Assembly: GCA_030596385.1 (NCBI GenBank) | Contig: JAUVKD010000088.1 | Location: forward strand, 1 to 5,446 | DNA: 5,446 bases | DNA from: Methanosarcinaceae archaeon | GTDB lineage: Archaea > Halobacteriota > Methanosarcinia > Methanosarcinales > Methanosarcinaceae | Reading direction: 5' to 3' | Shown: one piece after another, positions 1 through 5,334 of the stretch | How the letters are laid out: the number at the start of each line of letters is the position of its first letter | How positions within the stretch are numbered: the stretch's first letter is position 1 | Position numbers and translations under genes: made by a program | The notes under the pieces: generated by a model | Seen by the model: only the letters and a program-made list of their open reading frames with translations | What the model was told of the DNA's origin: nothing | Databases searched by the model: none

Positions 1-166
1 TAATTGCAGGGTCTATAAAAGTCTGCAACTCAATGATCGGTTGAAGTATGTTCGTGTGCATGATGTAAGTGTATGACATGCACAGGTACACATATATAAG
101 GGAAACCAGAGCAACTATGGCAAGTATTATCCCAAAAATTCTTAATGGATTTTTCTTATGACTCAT
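1..166 (-). CDS. Small membrane-anchored protein, N-terminal part only
   Basis: The gene starts at the ATG at 166-164 and runs off the left edge after about 55 codons. The start codon overlaps the TGA of the upstream cytochrome b gene as ATGA. A GGTGA Shine-Dalgarno sits 6 bases before it, so translational coupling is likely. The visible protein has a short basic N-terminus (MSHKKNPLR) and one hydrophobic segment at about residues 9-30. A probably extracytoplasmic stretch follows, beginning with residues such as SYTYIMHTNILQP. No CxxCH haem motif appears in the visible part. Position in the operon suggests a partner or accessory subunit of the cytochrome b. The family is not recognised, and a membrane-anchored redox subunit is possible but unproven. 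Confidence 0.7.
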   Translation of the reverse strand, partial: MSHKKNPLRIFGIILAIVALVSLIYVYLCMSYTYIMHTNILQPIIELQTFIDPAI

Positions 167-840
167 TTGGATTCACCTTCCATAACCTCATCATACCATT
201 GCGTATATTCATGCTGAACTTCATGCGCATCCATATATCCTGTGAACATTGTCTTATCAACCGGGAAACGCGCTGGTGTGAGATGTACAACATAGAAATG
301 CAGCAAAATACCGGCTAAACTCAGTATTGCAAAACTGCCGTGTACAAATTTCAAGGAAAGTATTATCGATTTAGGTAGGATTGATGTAAAAAACCATGGT
401 ATCCATATAACAATACCTGTAACTCCCATGATCAGGGCATCAAAGATTGCAACACTGAAAATATCGATCTTTTCAAGCCAGTTGTATTTGCGGTATCCTT
501 CGGGCTGCTTTCCAATGTGGAATGCATATAATACATCTTTTACAGCTGCTTTGCCATCATGGAGACCCGGAAGCACATTTTTCAATGGTGAGAAATCGAT
601 GAATGCCAGGTAGAGTGCAAAATAGATTGTATAATATATAGCTGATGCAACAAGTGCAATCCCGGCAACCCGGTGTATATACATCATCTTTGAAAGACCA
701 ATAAGTTCCGGAATCCATCCAAGTTCTTTAGGAAATAGAAGTGAGATTCCTGTGATATATAATATCATTATCGAAAGTGCACACACTGTGTGTACTCCAA
801 TCTGTGCTTCTGAGAAACGTTCTATCATCTTAGCTGACAT
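163..840 (-). CDS. FdnI-type di-haem cytochrome b, membrane electron-transfer subunit
   Basis: The 225-residue protein is about the size of E. coli FdnI (217). It has four hydrophobic helices at roughly 15-36, 53-80, 126-151 and 160-188. Histidines H17 (helix 1), H56 (helix 2), H167 and H181 (helix 4, 14 apart) match the pattern and spacing of the four FdnI haem ligands, which bind two b haems. The C-terminal stretch KTMFTGYMDAHEV, followed by a WYDEV segment, also resembles the FdnI/FdhI tail. Family members take electrons from a periplasmic-side partner and reduce a membrane quinone, or methanophenazine in Methanosarcinales. The start at 840-838 is supported by GAGGTGA 4 bases upstream. The neighbours are small membrane proteins rather than a formate dehydrogenase, so the electron donor or acceptor is unknown. 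A VhtC-like hydrogenase cytochrome b is the main alternative. Confidence 0.85.
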   Translation of the reverse strand: MSAKMIERFSEAQIGVHTVCALSIMILYITGISLLFPKELGWIPELIGLSKMMYIHRVAGIALVASAIYYTIYFALYLAFIDFSPLKNVLPGLHDGKAAVKDVLYAFHIGKQPEGYRKYNWLEKIDIFSVAIFDALIMGVTGIVIWIPWFFTSILPKSIILSLKFVHGSFAILSLAGILLHFYVVHLTPARFPVDKTMFTGYMDAHEVQHEYTQWYDEVMEGESK

Positions 841-851
841 GGTTCACCTCA

Positions 852-1091
852 CTAATTTCTAATAAGCCTAAGATGTACAATTAATGTAAGGAATGTAAGG
901 AAGCATGCTCCACACACAACAATCAGTGTCAGACCAAGCTTGAGATAACCAAGTAGTTCATATTCGGTACTTGTCATTAATGGAAGCGATGTGTCCGGTG
1001 TATTGTACATTGACACTAAACCCATGACCAACCACACAAGTACAATGGTAATAACACATGCTATAAAACTAATATTTGATTTTGTAACCAT
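852..1091 (-). CDS. Two-helix small membrane protein, unknown function
   Basis: This predicts 79 residues with two hydrophobic helices at about 8-27 and 50-72, joined by a polar loop (residues 28-49) rich in Thr, Ser and acidic residues. The frame stays open further upstream, but the ATG at 1091-1089 is chosen because AGGAG lies 7 bases before it. The longer version would add a basic, arginine-rich tail and overlap the upstream gene. It ends in TAG followed directly by TGA, so termination does not depend on how UAG is decoded. The stop lies 11 bases before the cytochrome b gene and 37 bases separate it from the gene upstream, consistent with one operon. No family is recognised. A small subunit or assembly partner of the cytochrome b is the contextual guess. 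Confidence 0.75.
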   Translation of the reverse strand: MVTKSNISFIACVITIVLVWLVMGLVSMYNTPDTSLPLMTSTEYELLGYLKLGLTLIVVCGACFLTFLTLIVHLRLIRN

Positions 1092-1128
1092 TTTTATTCT
1101 CCTATTACACCAGCGGATTCGAAATCGA

Positions 1129-1530
1129 TTATTCAGCTGCCATTTCAAGTTGTTTAACAACTACAGCAATTGCATTTCTTAAGCGCTGCTCATTCAGGAT
1201 CTTCAGATCCGGCGATACATATTTATTAATTTCAAACTTTTTCGGAATTTCCTTCCTATTGAGATCTAATGATTTTTCAAGCGTTCCTTTTTCAGAAGAT
1301 ATTCCCCAAAAACTCACATTTAAGAAAACTCCCATTACATGCGCTTTTATCTCGATCCTCTCAAGGTGTGATTTGGGATTTATGTACACCATATTGTGGG
1401 ACTCAACGCCGAAATTTTCTTCGATTCCATTCCAGCCGTGCTCTTCCATTAATTGATGAATGGCAACGATGAGATACTTATCTTTCGCTGATGCCGCTGT
1501 ATCACCTTTTCCTGTGCTGTGGTCACTCAT
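1129..1530 (-). CDS. Soluble 133-residue protein of unknown function, first gene of the operon
   Basis: The start is placed at the ATG at 1530-1528 (MSDHSTGKGD), because AAAGGA lies 9 bases upstream. The frame is open for 25 more codons with ATGs at 1572 and 1605, but neither has a ribosome site and both fall in the promoter region. The protein has a Ser/Thr/Gly-rich N-terminus, then a mixed alpha/beta pattern: a helix around 17-31, strands around 46-50 and 57-78 (the latter ending NVSFWGIS), and a C-terminal helix at 113-131. There is no signal peptide, membrane segment or cysteine, so it is probably cytoplasmic. No known domain is recognised. Being first in a cytochrome operon it might be regulatory or an assembly factor, which is inference only. 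Confidence 0.7.
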   Translation of the reverse strand: MSDHSTGKGDTAASAKDKYLIVAIHQLMEEHGWNGIEENFGVESHNMVYINPKSHLERIEIKAHVMGVFLNVSFWGISSEKGTLEKSLDLNRKEIPKKFEINKYVSPDLKILNEQRLRNAIAVVVKQLEMAAE

Positions 1531-1583
1531 AATAATACATCCTTTATAACAATAATATTCTATATTAGTCATTGGTCGACAAT

Positions 1584-1597
1584 ACTTATATCTTTCG
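1584..1597 (-). promoter_or_regulatory. Archaeal BRE/TATA promoter for the cytochrome b operon
   Basis: Read on the minus strand this is CGAAAGATATAAGT, a purine-rich BRE-like element followed by a TATA-like box. About 26 bases downstream would put the transcript start near 1563, giving a leader of roughly 30 bases that contains the AAAGGA ribosome site of the 133-residue gene. It lies in the 118-bp gap between the divergent start codons at 1530 and 1649. Confidence 0.5.
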
Positions 1598-1616
1598 AAA
1601 TTCACTCAGTAACGAT

Positions 1617-1627
1617 GGTTTAATAGC
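1617..1627 (+). promoter_or_regulatory. Possible TATA box for apbE (near-leaderless start)
   Basis: The sequence GGTTTAATAGC is centred about 27 bases before the apbE ATG, the spacing expected for a leaderless or very short-leader archaeal transcript. That fits the absence of any Shine-Dalgarno before apbE. The match is weak, with no good BRE. The alternative is the ACTTATAT stretch at 1584-1591, which would give a leader of about 30 bases. Confidence 0.3.
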
Positions 1628-1648
1628 AATAAGATACTTTGATTATGT

Positions 1649-2689
1649 ATGAACTCAAAAGCTGCTGTAATTATCGGATTAATGTTAGTTTCCCTGATAT
1701 CATTACTATCGGTAGGATGTGTAGATCAAAAAGCGGGTGAATATGAACTTATAAATGGCACAAAACCATATCATGAATCCCGGGACATAATGGATACAAT
1801 TGTTACCATTGAAGTCCTTGATAACAATGAAACACATGCATTGAAATCTATAAATCGGGCATTTGATAAGATATATTATGTAGACAACCTTATGAGCTCA
1901 TACAGGAATGACAGCGAACTTAGCATCCTGAACCGTCAGGGGTATCTGGACAATGCAAATCCTGACCTTGTCTGTGTGCTTGAACGTTCAATGTATTATT
2001 CACAGGTCAGTGATGGTGCTTTTGATATTACCATAAAACCCATACTTGACCTGTGGAAAAGCAAGTACAGCCCTGGTGGCACATACATGCCCCCTACACC
2101 TGAAGAGATAAATGAGACACTGGAACTTGTTAACTATTCAGGTATTGCATTTAATGGAAGCAACATCTCACTTAGACCAAACATGAGTATAGTAATTGGT
2201 GGTATTGCAAAGGGATATTCTGCTGACATGGCAATTGAGTCTCTCAAACTTGATGGGATTACAAGCGGTTTTGTGAACGCAGGTGGAGATGGGAGATTTA
2301 TTGGTCTTAACGAACAGGAGATGCCATGGAAAATCGGGTTGCAGAATCCAGATAAAAGTGGCGGAGCAGTCATAATTATGCAACTAAGTGATATGGCTGT
2401 CGCAACAAGTGGTAACTATGAACGCTATTTCAGTGATGCTGCAAAGGTATCTCATATTTCAGATCCAAGAACCGGATATTCATCCATTGAATTAATAAGT
2501 GCCACAGTAATCACAGATAATGCAATGGATGCTGATGCTCTTGCAACAACTGTTTTCGTTCTGGGCGAAGAAGAGGGAATTGTTTTGATCGAGAGTCTTG
2601 ATGGCGTTGAGTGTCTGATAATCACAGATGACAAGAGGATAGTGCGTTCAAGTGGGTTTGATAAATACGAGATCGAACAGGATAAATAA
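1649..2689 (+). CDS. apbE: FAD:protein FMN transferase, exported lipoprotein (ApbE)
   Basis: ApbE enzymes cut FAD and attach FMN through a phosphoester bond to a Ser/Thr of exported redox proteins, such as RnfG/RnfD or NqrB/NqrC type subunits. The 346-residue length is typical. The N-terminus is a lipoprotein signal: short MNSK, hydrophobic 5-20, and lipobox LLSVGC with Cys24. Family motifs occur in order: MSSYRNDSELSILN (82-95), DGAFDITIKP (122-131), GGIAKGYSAD (184-193), NAGGDGRFIG (210-219), ATSGNYERYF (252-261), HISDPRTGYS (269-278) and DNAMDADALATT (290-301). The last contains the Asp/Thr residues of the Mg/FAD site. The gene is transcribed divergently from the cytochrome b operon. Its flavoprotein target is not in the window; an Rnf complex or a partner of the cytochrome b is plausible. 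The start is the ATG that gives a complete signal peptide, without a Shine-Dalgarno. Confidence 0.95.
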   Translation: MNSKAAVIIGLMLVSLISLLSVGCVDQKAGEYELINGTKPYHESRDIMDTIVTIEVLDNNETHALKSINRAFDKIYYVDNLMSSYRNDSELSILNRQGYLDNANPDLVCVLERSMYYSQVSDGAFDITIKPILDLWKSKYSPGGTYMPPTPEEINETLELVNYSGIAFNGSNISLRPNMSIVIGGIAKGYSADMAIESLKLDGITSGFVNAGGDGRFIGLNEQEMPWKIGLQNPDKSGGAVIIMQLSDMAVATSGNYERYFSDAAKVSHISDPRTGYSSIELISATVITDNAMDADALATTVFVLGEEEGIVLIESLDGVECLIITDDKRIVRSSGFDKYEIEQDK

Positions 2690-2694
2690 CAGAA

Positions 2695-2702
2695 CAAATT
2701 CA
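2695..2702. repeat. Left 8-bp target duplication of the MITE-like element
   Basis: CAAATTCA here is repeated exactly at 2817-2824, on the other side of the 114-bp inverted-repeat element. It begins 5 bases after the apbE stop codon. Confidence 0.6.
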
Positions 2703-2816
2703 GCATCCTCTTCAAATCTTAGGGTAACTGACTTCTTTTTGAAATCGAAAACCTGCTAAGGCAATTGATTTAGATAATCCCAATATGCATTTTACCCTGC
2801 ATTTTGAAGAGGATAC
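2703..2816. mobile_element. MITE-like 114-bp non-coding element with terminal inverted repeats
   Basis: The left end reads GCATCCTCTTCAAA (2703-2716). The right end read inward is GTATCCTCTTCAAA (2816-2803), 13 of 14 matching. After 4 unpaired bases on each side, AGGGTAA (2721-2727) pairs with TTACCCT (2792-2798), so the ends match 20 of 25. An exact 8-bp direct repeat, CAAATTCA, flanks it. There is no coding capacity. These are the marks of a miniature transposable element moved by a transposase elsewhere that makes 8-bp duplications, so not the IS630 element in this window. The folded transcript, together with the T-rich stretch at 2733-2740, could also serve as the 3' end of the apbE message. 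No IS family is assigned. Confidence 0.65.
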
Positions 2817-2824
2817 CAAATTCA
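2817..2824. repeat. Right 8-bp target duplication of the MITE-like element
   Basis: An exact copy of CAAATTCA, directly abutting the right terminal inverted repeat. Confidence 0.6.
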
Positions 2825-2830
2825 TATGTT

Positions 2831-2980
2831 TTACTTTTTGTCCGTATCAATTTTTTGCTTGTGAAGTATCCATCCGGAAGAATCATTTTTTACATTTGGT
2901 GACACGACTATTGTATCATCACTCATCCTTAGTCTTGATTTTCTCAGCGTAACATCAATTATTTTTCTTGCTAATTGTGC
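2831..2980 (-). pseudogene. Probable decayed 3' end of an unidentified gene
   Basis: On the minus strand the frame is open from just after a TGA (2983-2981) to a TAA (2833-2831), 49 codons. It reads like real protein, with charged segments such as ARKIIDVTLRKSRLRMSDD and then TIVVSPNVKN. The only internal ATG (2926) would leave 31 residues with no ribosome site. Upstream, the continuation appears to pass into another frame before the TGA. It looks like a C-terminal remnant rather than a gene. The family is not recognised, and a chance open frame cannot be excluded. Confidence 0.3.
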
Positions 2981-3239
2981 TCAAAGATACAAATCCGGGT
3001 ATAAGGTAAGCAGGCAAGGTTAATAGTTATTTGAATCCGGCACCGTATTATTTTAGTGTTTTTTAAAAAATAAACGGTTTACCGAGTGGCTGAATGGTCA
3101 CATGTATTCTTTTACAAAAGACTTACACATCTTTAATACCTGGACAATTTGGGCTGTACATTTACATTTTGTCGAAAACATCTAAAAAGTATGAAATATA
3201 ATAACCCTGTACGTTAACTTTGCACAATTCCATAATCTA
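2981..3239. other. Intergenic sequence without an intact gene
   Basis: Together with the remnant to its left, this makes a 415-bp stretch between the MITE and the IS630 element with no intact gene. It holds a T6A6 palindrome (3059-3070) that could be a TATA-like site, followed by a tRNA D-arm-like string (ACCGAGTGGCTGAATGG, 3081-3097) with no matching anticodon or T arm. A perfect hairpin, TCTTTT/AAAAGA, lies at 3108-3121. None is convincing as a gene. The right edge is the IS630 target: the TA at 3238-3239 is the left copy of its duplication. Confidence 0.5.
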
Positions 3240-3266
3240 GTGTCTCAACAAATTAGTTCTTATACA
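3240..3266 (+). repeat. IS630 left terminal inverted repeat
   Basis: It begins GTGTCTCAACAAATTAG. Read inward it matches the right end at 21 of 27 positions. The transposase stop codon (3262-3260) lies inside it. Confidence 0.85.
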
Positions 3267-3916
3267 TAATGCTTAGACAATTTCTCGTCAGCCTTCTCAC
3301 TCGTAAACTTCCAGTTGATTTTCTTCTTACAGTCATTCCGTCTCTTGGTCCATGCTGCCACTTCGTATGCCAGTATATCCATATTTTCGATCCGCCTGTC
3401 GGTGCACTCGATATCCATCACATTGATCTCGATTTTAGCGGCATTAAGCCAACTTGCGTGCTTTGGCGTGTAATGGAACTCTATCTTGTCCAAAATTCTT
3501 TTTGCTTCCTCTTCGCTGAATGCCTTGTAAAATGACTTTTCTTTGTGAGTGTTGAGATTGTCCATGACTAGCCGAATATTTTTAACGTCTGGATATTCTT
3601 CATCAACAAGCATCTTCACAAACTGCGCAAAATCCACCATGGTTCTACTTTTGGTGACCTGAGTCACCCGTTTTCCTGCTTTGAACTCTACTGCCATGAA
3701 CACATTTGCCGTACCGTTCCTGATGTATTCATAATCGTATTTCTCAGGACATCCAATCTTTAGGGGGATGGATGTTCTCTTATCTCCAAGAAGTTGCTTT
3801 GGCTTCTCGTCAAAACAAACAAGGGGATTTTCCGGGTCGTACTCTTCTTCGTAAAGATCGAGAACATTGTACATACGTTTTCTATATTCAGCATTAATTG
3901 TCTGGATGCACCACAT
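3260..3916 (-). CDS. IS630-family transposase, C-terminal DDE fragment
   Basis: This 218-residue open frame is the catalytic half of the IS630 transposase. The first Asp is in CFDEKP (D36), the second in VMDNLNTH (D119), and the third motif is PKHASWLNAAKIEIN (151-165). In the family that third motif normally has Glu right after the two residues following WLN; here it is Lys161, which should abolish metal binding and catalysis. The codon is AAA, one base from GAA. The ATG at 3916-3914 is only the first Met in this frame (MWCIQT) and has no ribosome site. The natural reading comes from the upstream frame by a -1 shift at 3943-3949. This stretch is therefore a gene fragment rather than an independent gene. 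Confidence 0.85.
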   Translation of the reverse strand: MWCIQTINAEYRKRMYNVLDLYEEEYDPENPLVCFDEKPKQLLGDKRTSIPLKIGCPEKYDYEYIRNGTANVFMAVEFKAGKRVTQVTKSRTMVDFAQFVKMLVDEEYPDVKNIRLVMDNLNTHKEKSFYKAFSEEEAKRILDKIEFHYTPKHASWLNAAKIEINVMDIECTDRRIENMDILAYEVAAWTKRRNDCKKKINWKFTSEKADEKLSKHYV

Positions 3917-4005
3917 CCGCCTTAACCAAGGTTTTGTTTTGCTTTTTTTAAAATAAGCCTGATACTCTCCTTATTTATTGTTTCAAACCCTTTCTTTTTT
4001 TTCAT

Positions 4006-4353
4006 CTATTTTGTTAGTAATGTAAGTGTCCATCTCTTGCGCCCATCAGGTGATTTGGTGCATGCCTGCGCTATAACTTCTGCCTCATGCATCTCGGTAT
4101 ACTTTTTGGGCTGACCTGATCTTGGTTTCTCCGCGAGAGCGCTTTGGAGACCTTCTTTGCGGTATCTCTTCTTGATATTTGAAATCGTAGCTCTGCTAAT
4201 TCGCAGCGTATCTTTTATTTCCATTTCGGTTTTTCCGTCATTGACCAGAAGCAAAATATGTGCCCGAGTCAATTCTCTCGCGCTTTTCCGCCCCTTTTTC
4301 ACGAAATTGATAAGATAATCTATCTCTTTTCCTGTAAGTTTTAATTTTACCAT
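4006..4353 (-). CDS. IS630-family transposase, N-terminal DNA-binding fragment
   Basis: The 115-residue frame covers the DNA-binding part. Residues about 5-32 are a first helical region. Residues about 38-62 (KTEMEIKDTL then RISRATISNIKKRY) are a typical helix-turn-helix. The family linker motif KPRSGQPKKY is at 76-85, followed by the start of the second helical domain, ending SPDGRKRWTLTLLTK before TAG. The start ATG at 4353 lies about 26 bases downstream of a strong TATA box and lacks a Shine-Dalgarno, fitting a leaderless transcript. Alone the fragment could bind the element ends but cannot catalyse transposition. Confidence 0.85.
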   Translation of the reverse strand: MVKLKLTGKEIDYLINFVKKGRKSARELTRAHILLLVNDGKTEMEIKDTLRISRATISNIKKRYRKEGLQSALAEKPRSGQPKKYTEMHEAEVIAQACTKSPDGRKRWTLTLLTK

Positions 4354-4373
4354 AGAATGTGGATGAACTCAAA

Positions 4374-4383
4374 GATATATAAA
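4374..4383 (-). promoter_or_regulatory. TATA box of the IS630 transposase gene (leaderless)
   Basis: On the minus strand TTTATATATC is preceded by the A-rich CAAAA. It is centred about 26 bases before the ATG at 4353, so transcription should begin at or within a few bases of the start codon. It lies just inside the right terminal repeat. Confidence 0.55.
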
Positions 4384-4386
4384 TTT

Positions 4387-4413
4387 TGTATGAAAATTAA
4401 GTTGTCAAGACAC
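4387..4413 (-). repeat. IS630 right terminal inverted repeat
   Basis: Read on the minus strand it begins GTGTCTTGACAACTTAA and matches the left end at 21 of 27 positions. The TA target copy follows at 4414-4415. Confidence 0.85.
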
Positions 4414-4635
4414 TAGTGATTTTTCACTTTTTTCGCCGAACATACCCACTTAATTAGGTAAATACTGTTTTCCAATCGTTCATTTTTTGAAAAACTTGAT
4501 CTTCAATACTCAAACATCTTATAACCATTTTTTTTCAGCATGAAAACAAAAAAACTGCCGTCAATATGGCATCCAATTCCATAAAAATTGATAGCTATAG
4601 CTCAACCCCTCTAAAAAGTACCAATCTGAAGTATA
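4414..4635. other. Spacer between the IS630 element and the second transposase
   Basis: No gene is seen. A short hairpin (AGTGA 4415-4419 with TCACT 4424-4428, then a T run) lies at the IS630 edge, but it exists partly because of the CTAG target and is weak. The 3' end of the second insertion element must lie somewhere before 4636. GCATCCAATTCC starting at 4569 is one candidate terminus, resembling the MITE ends, but the other end is outside the window. Confidence 0.4.
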
Positions 4636-5313
4636 TCAACTAATTGTAAAAGGTCTGAACAATCCGAAGAGTTCTAGCAGTGTTGGTTTTATGCCTTCGA
4701 ACATCCCTGCTCTTTTCATAGCAGCAAGTTTCATCTGATAAAGAATGCCTCTCTCGGTTCGAAATTGTTTTTTCCGATGTGTTTTGAGACTTGTTGAATA
4801 AAAGTTTTCAATGGCGTTATTCGTAGCCGGAGCACCCTCAAAAAAGTGAAATGCTGTAAGATTCATCCAGTATTTTTTAATCATTTTCAATCGATACTGT
4901 ATATTTTCATCAAACGAATCGACTTCATTCATCAGCTCAGTAAAGTTTTCTTCCGTTTTTTCAAGACTGTTAATTTCAAGATTTTCTTTATTCCTTCTAC
5001 GAGCAAGTTCTAATTCGTGTACGTAGTCGTAGAAAGATTTCTTTGCGATTTTAATCCAGGATTTGTAAGCATTTTCATCTTGAATTATTTTAATTTCTTC
5101 CAGTTCGAGCTTGCGAAGCATTTCAATTTCTTTCTCACGATTGTAGAATATATTCAATATTCTGTATTTCAACAATTCCTGCGCAATGGATGTATATCTC
5201 GGAAAATCCTTGACGACAAGCTTGTTTAAATGAAACAAGCAACACTGATGTATTAAATTCTCTCCAAATACTTCTTTCAGCACAGGAGGATAACTTGAGT
5301 AAAAATCTGTCAC
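4636..5313 (-). CDS. DDE transposase, C-terminal part (family not assigned)
   Basis: The longest uninterrupted frame is 225 residues from a GTG. It holds the second catalytic Asp (IVTDFYSSYPP, D3 of this frame) and a His/Cys motif, HQCCLFHLNKL (22-32). A long, charged helical insertion follows (about 40-150). The probable catalytic Glu is E169 in ATNNAIENFYS (163-173), then the basic stretch KTHRKKQFRTERG. A large helical insertion between the second Asp and the Glu is seen in IS256/MULE-like and related RNase-H-fold transposases. It differs clearly from IS630, and I cannot name the IS family. The GTG is not a natural start: the frame continues upstream (residues TSKPIFI) until it meets the hairpin insertion. 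Confidence 0.75.
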   Translation of the reverse strand: MTDFYSSYPPVLKEVFGENLIHQCCLFHLNKLVVKDFPRYTSIAQELLKYRILNIFYNREKEIEMLRKLELEEIKIIQDENAYKSWIKIAKKSFYDYVHELELARRRNKENLEINSLEKTEENFTELMNEVDSFDENIQYRLKMIKKYWMNLTAFHFFEGAPATNNAIENFYSTSLKTHRKKQFRTERGILYQMKLAAMKRAGMFEGIKPTLLELFGLFRPFTIS

Positions 5314-5334
5314 GATGAATATAGGTTTTGATGT

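Larger units (their letters stand above)
3260..4353 (-). pseudogene. IS630-family transposase gene, broken by TAG and a -1 shift
   Basis: The two open frames at 4006-4353 and 3260-3916 are halves of one gene. The N-terminal frame ends ...WTLTLLTK then TAG (4008-4006). The same frame then continues for 21 codons (MKKKKGFETINKES followed by IRLILKK) and hits TAA a few codons later. A -1 step at the seven-A run (3949-3943 on the minus strand) joins it to SKTKPWLRRMWCIQ and the catalytic domain. The joined protein has family-like order and spacing at both seams and would be about 364 residues, normal for IS630. The lesions are thus one in-frame amber, one net single-base shift, and loss of the catalytic Glu. 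Amber decoding as pyrrolysine or programmed slippage is possible for the first two, but the third makes an active enzyme unlikely. Confidence 0.8.
3240..4413 (-). mobile_element. IS630-family insertion sequence, complete ends, inactive transposase
   Basis: The 1174-bp element is bounded by imperfect terminal inverted repeats (21 of 27 matching) and by TA on both sides (3238-3239 and 4414-4415). The base before the left TA is C and the base after the right TA is G, so the original target was CTAG, the known preference of IS630. It carries a single transposase gene on the minus strand filling almost the whole element, broken by a nonsense codon and a frameshift. Size, TA duplication, helix-turn-helix plus DDE layout and the PRSGQP motif all agree with IS630. 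Confidence 0.9.

Noticed and set aside
428..613. Open frame on the plus strand opposite the cytochrome b gene.
   Set aside because: It is the complement of a strongly supported coding region and has neither a ribosome site nor protein-like composition. The same applies to plus-strand frames opposite 1129-1530 and 3260-3535 and minus-strand frames opposite apbE.
3030..3047. Sequence resembling a tRNA 3' end (TTTGAATCCGGCACC), which might be an attachment site.
   Set aside because: The 5' side of the T stem does not pair, there is no upstream tRNA body, and no integrase or second copy is seen in the window.
3081..3102. tRNA-like string ACCGAGTGGCTGAATGG, about 15 bases downstream of a T6A6 TATA-like palindrome, suggesting a tRNA-Ser or tRNA-Leu gene.
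   Set aside because: Only the D-arm region looks right. There is no pairing acceptor stem, no clear anticodon arm and no T loop at the proper distance, so at best it is a scrap.
2690..3239. CRISPR array, riboswitch or conserved RNA gene in the long non-coding stretch.
   Set aside because: No regularly spaced repeats and no recognisable aptamer core. The only strong structure is the MITE inverted repeat.
4415..4434. Small hairpin followed by T residues as a terminator.
   Set aside because: The stem is only 5 bp and AT-rich, and no plus-strand gene ends upstream of it.
5017..5229. Plus-strand open frame opposite the second transposase.
   Set aside because: It is an antisense artefact of the AT-rich, Lys/Glu-rich transposase sequence, giving a Phe/Val-rich translation with no start signals.
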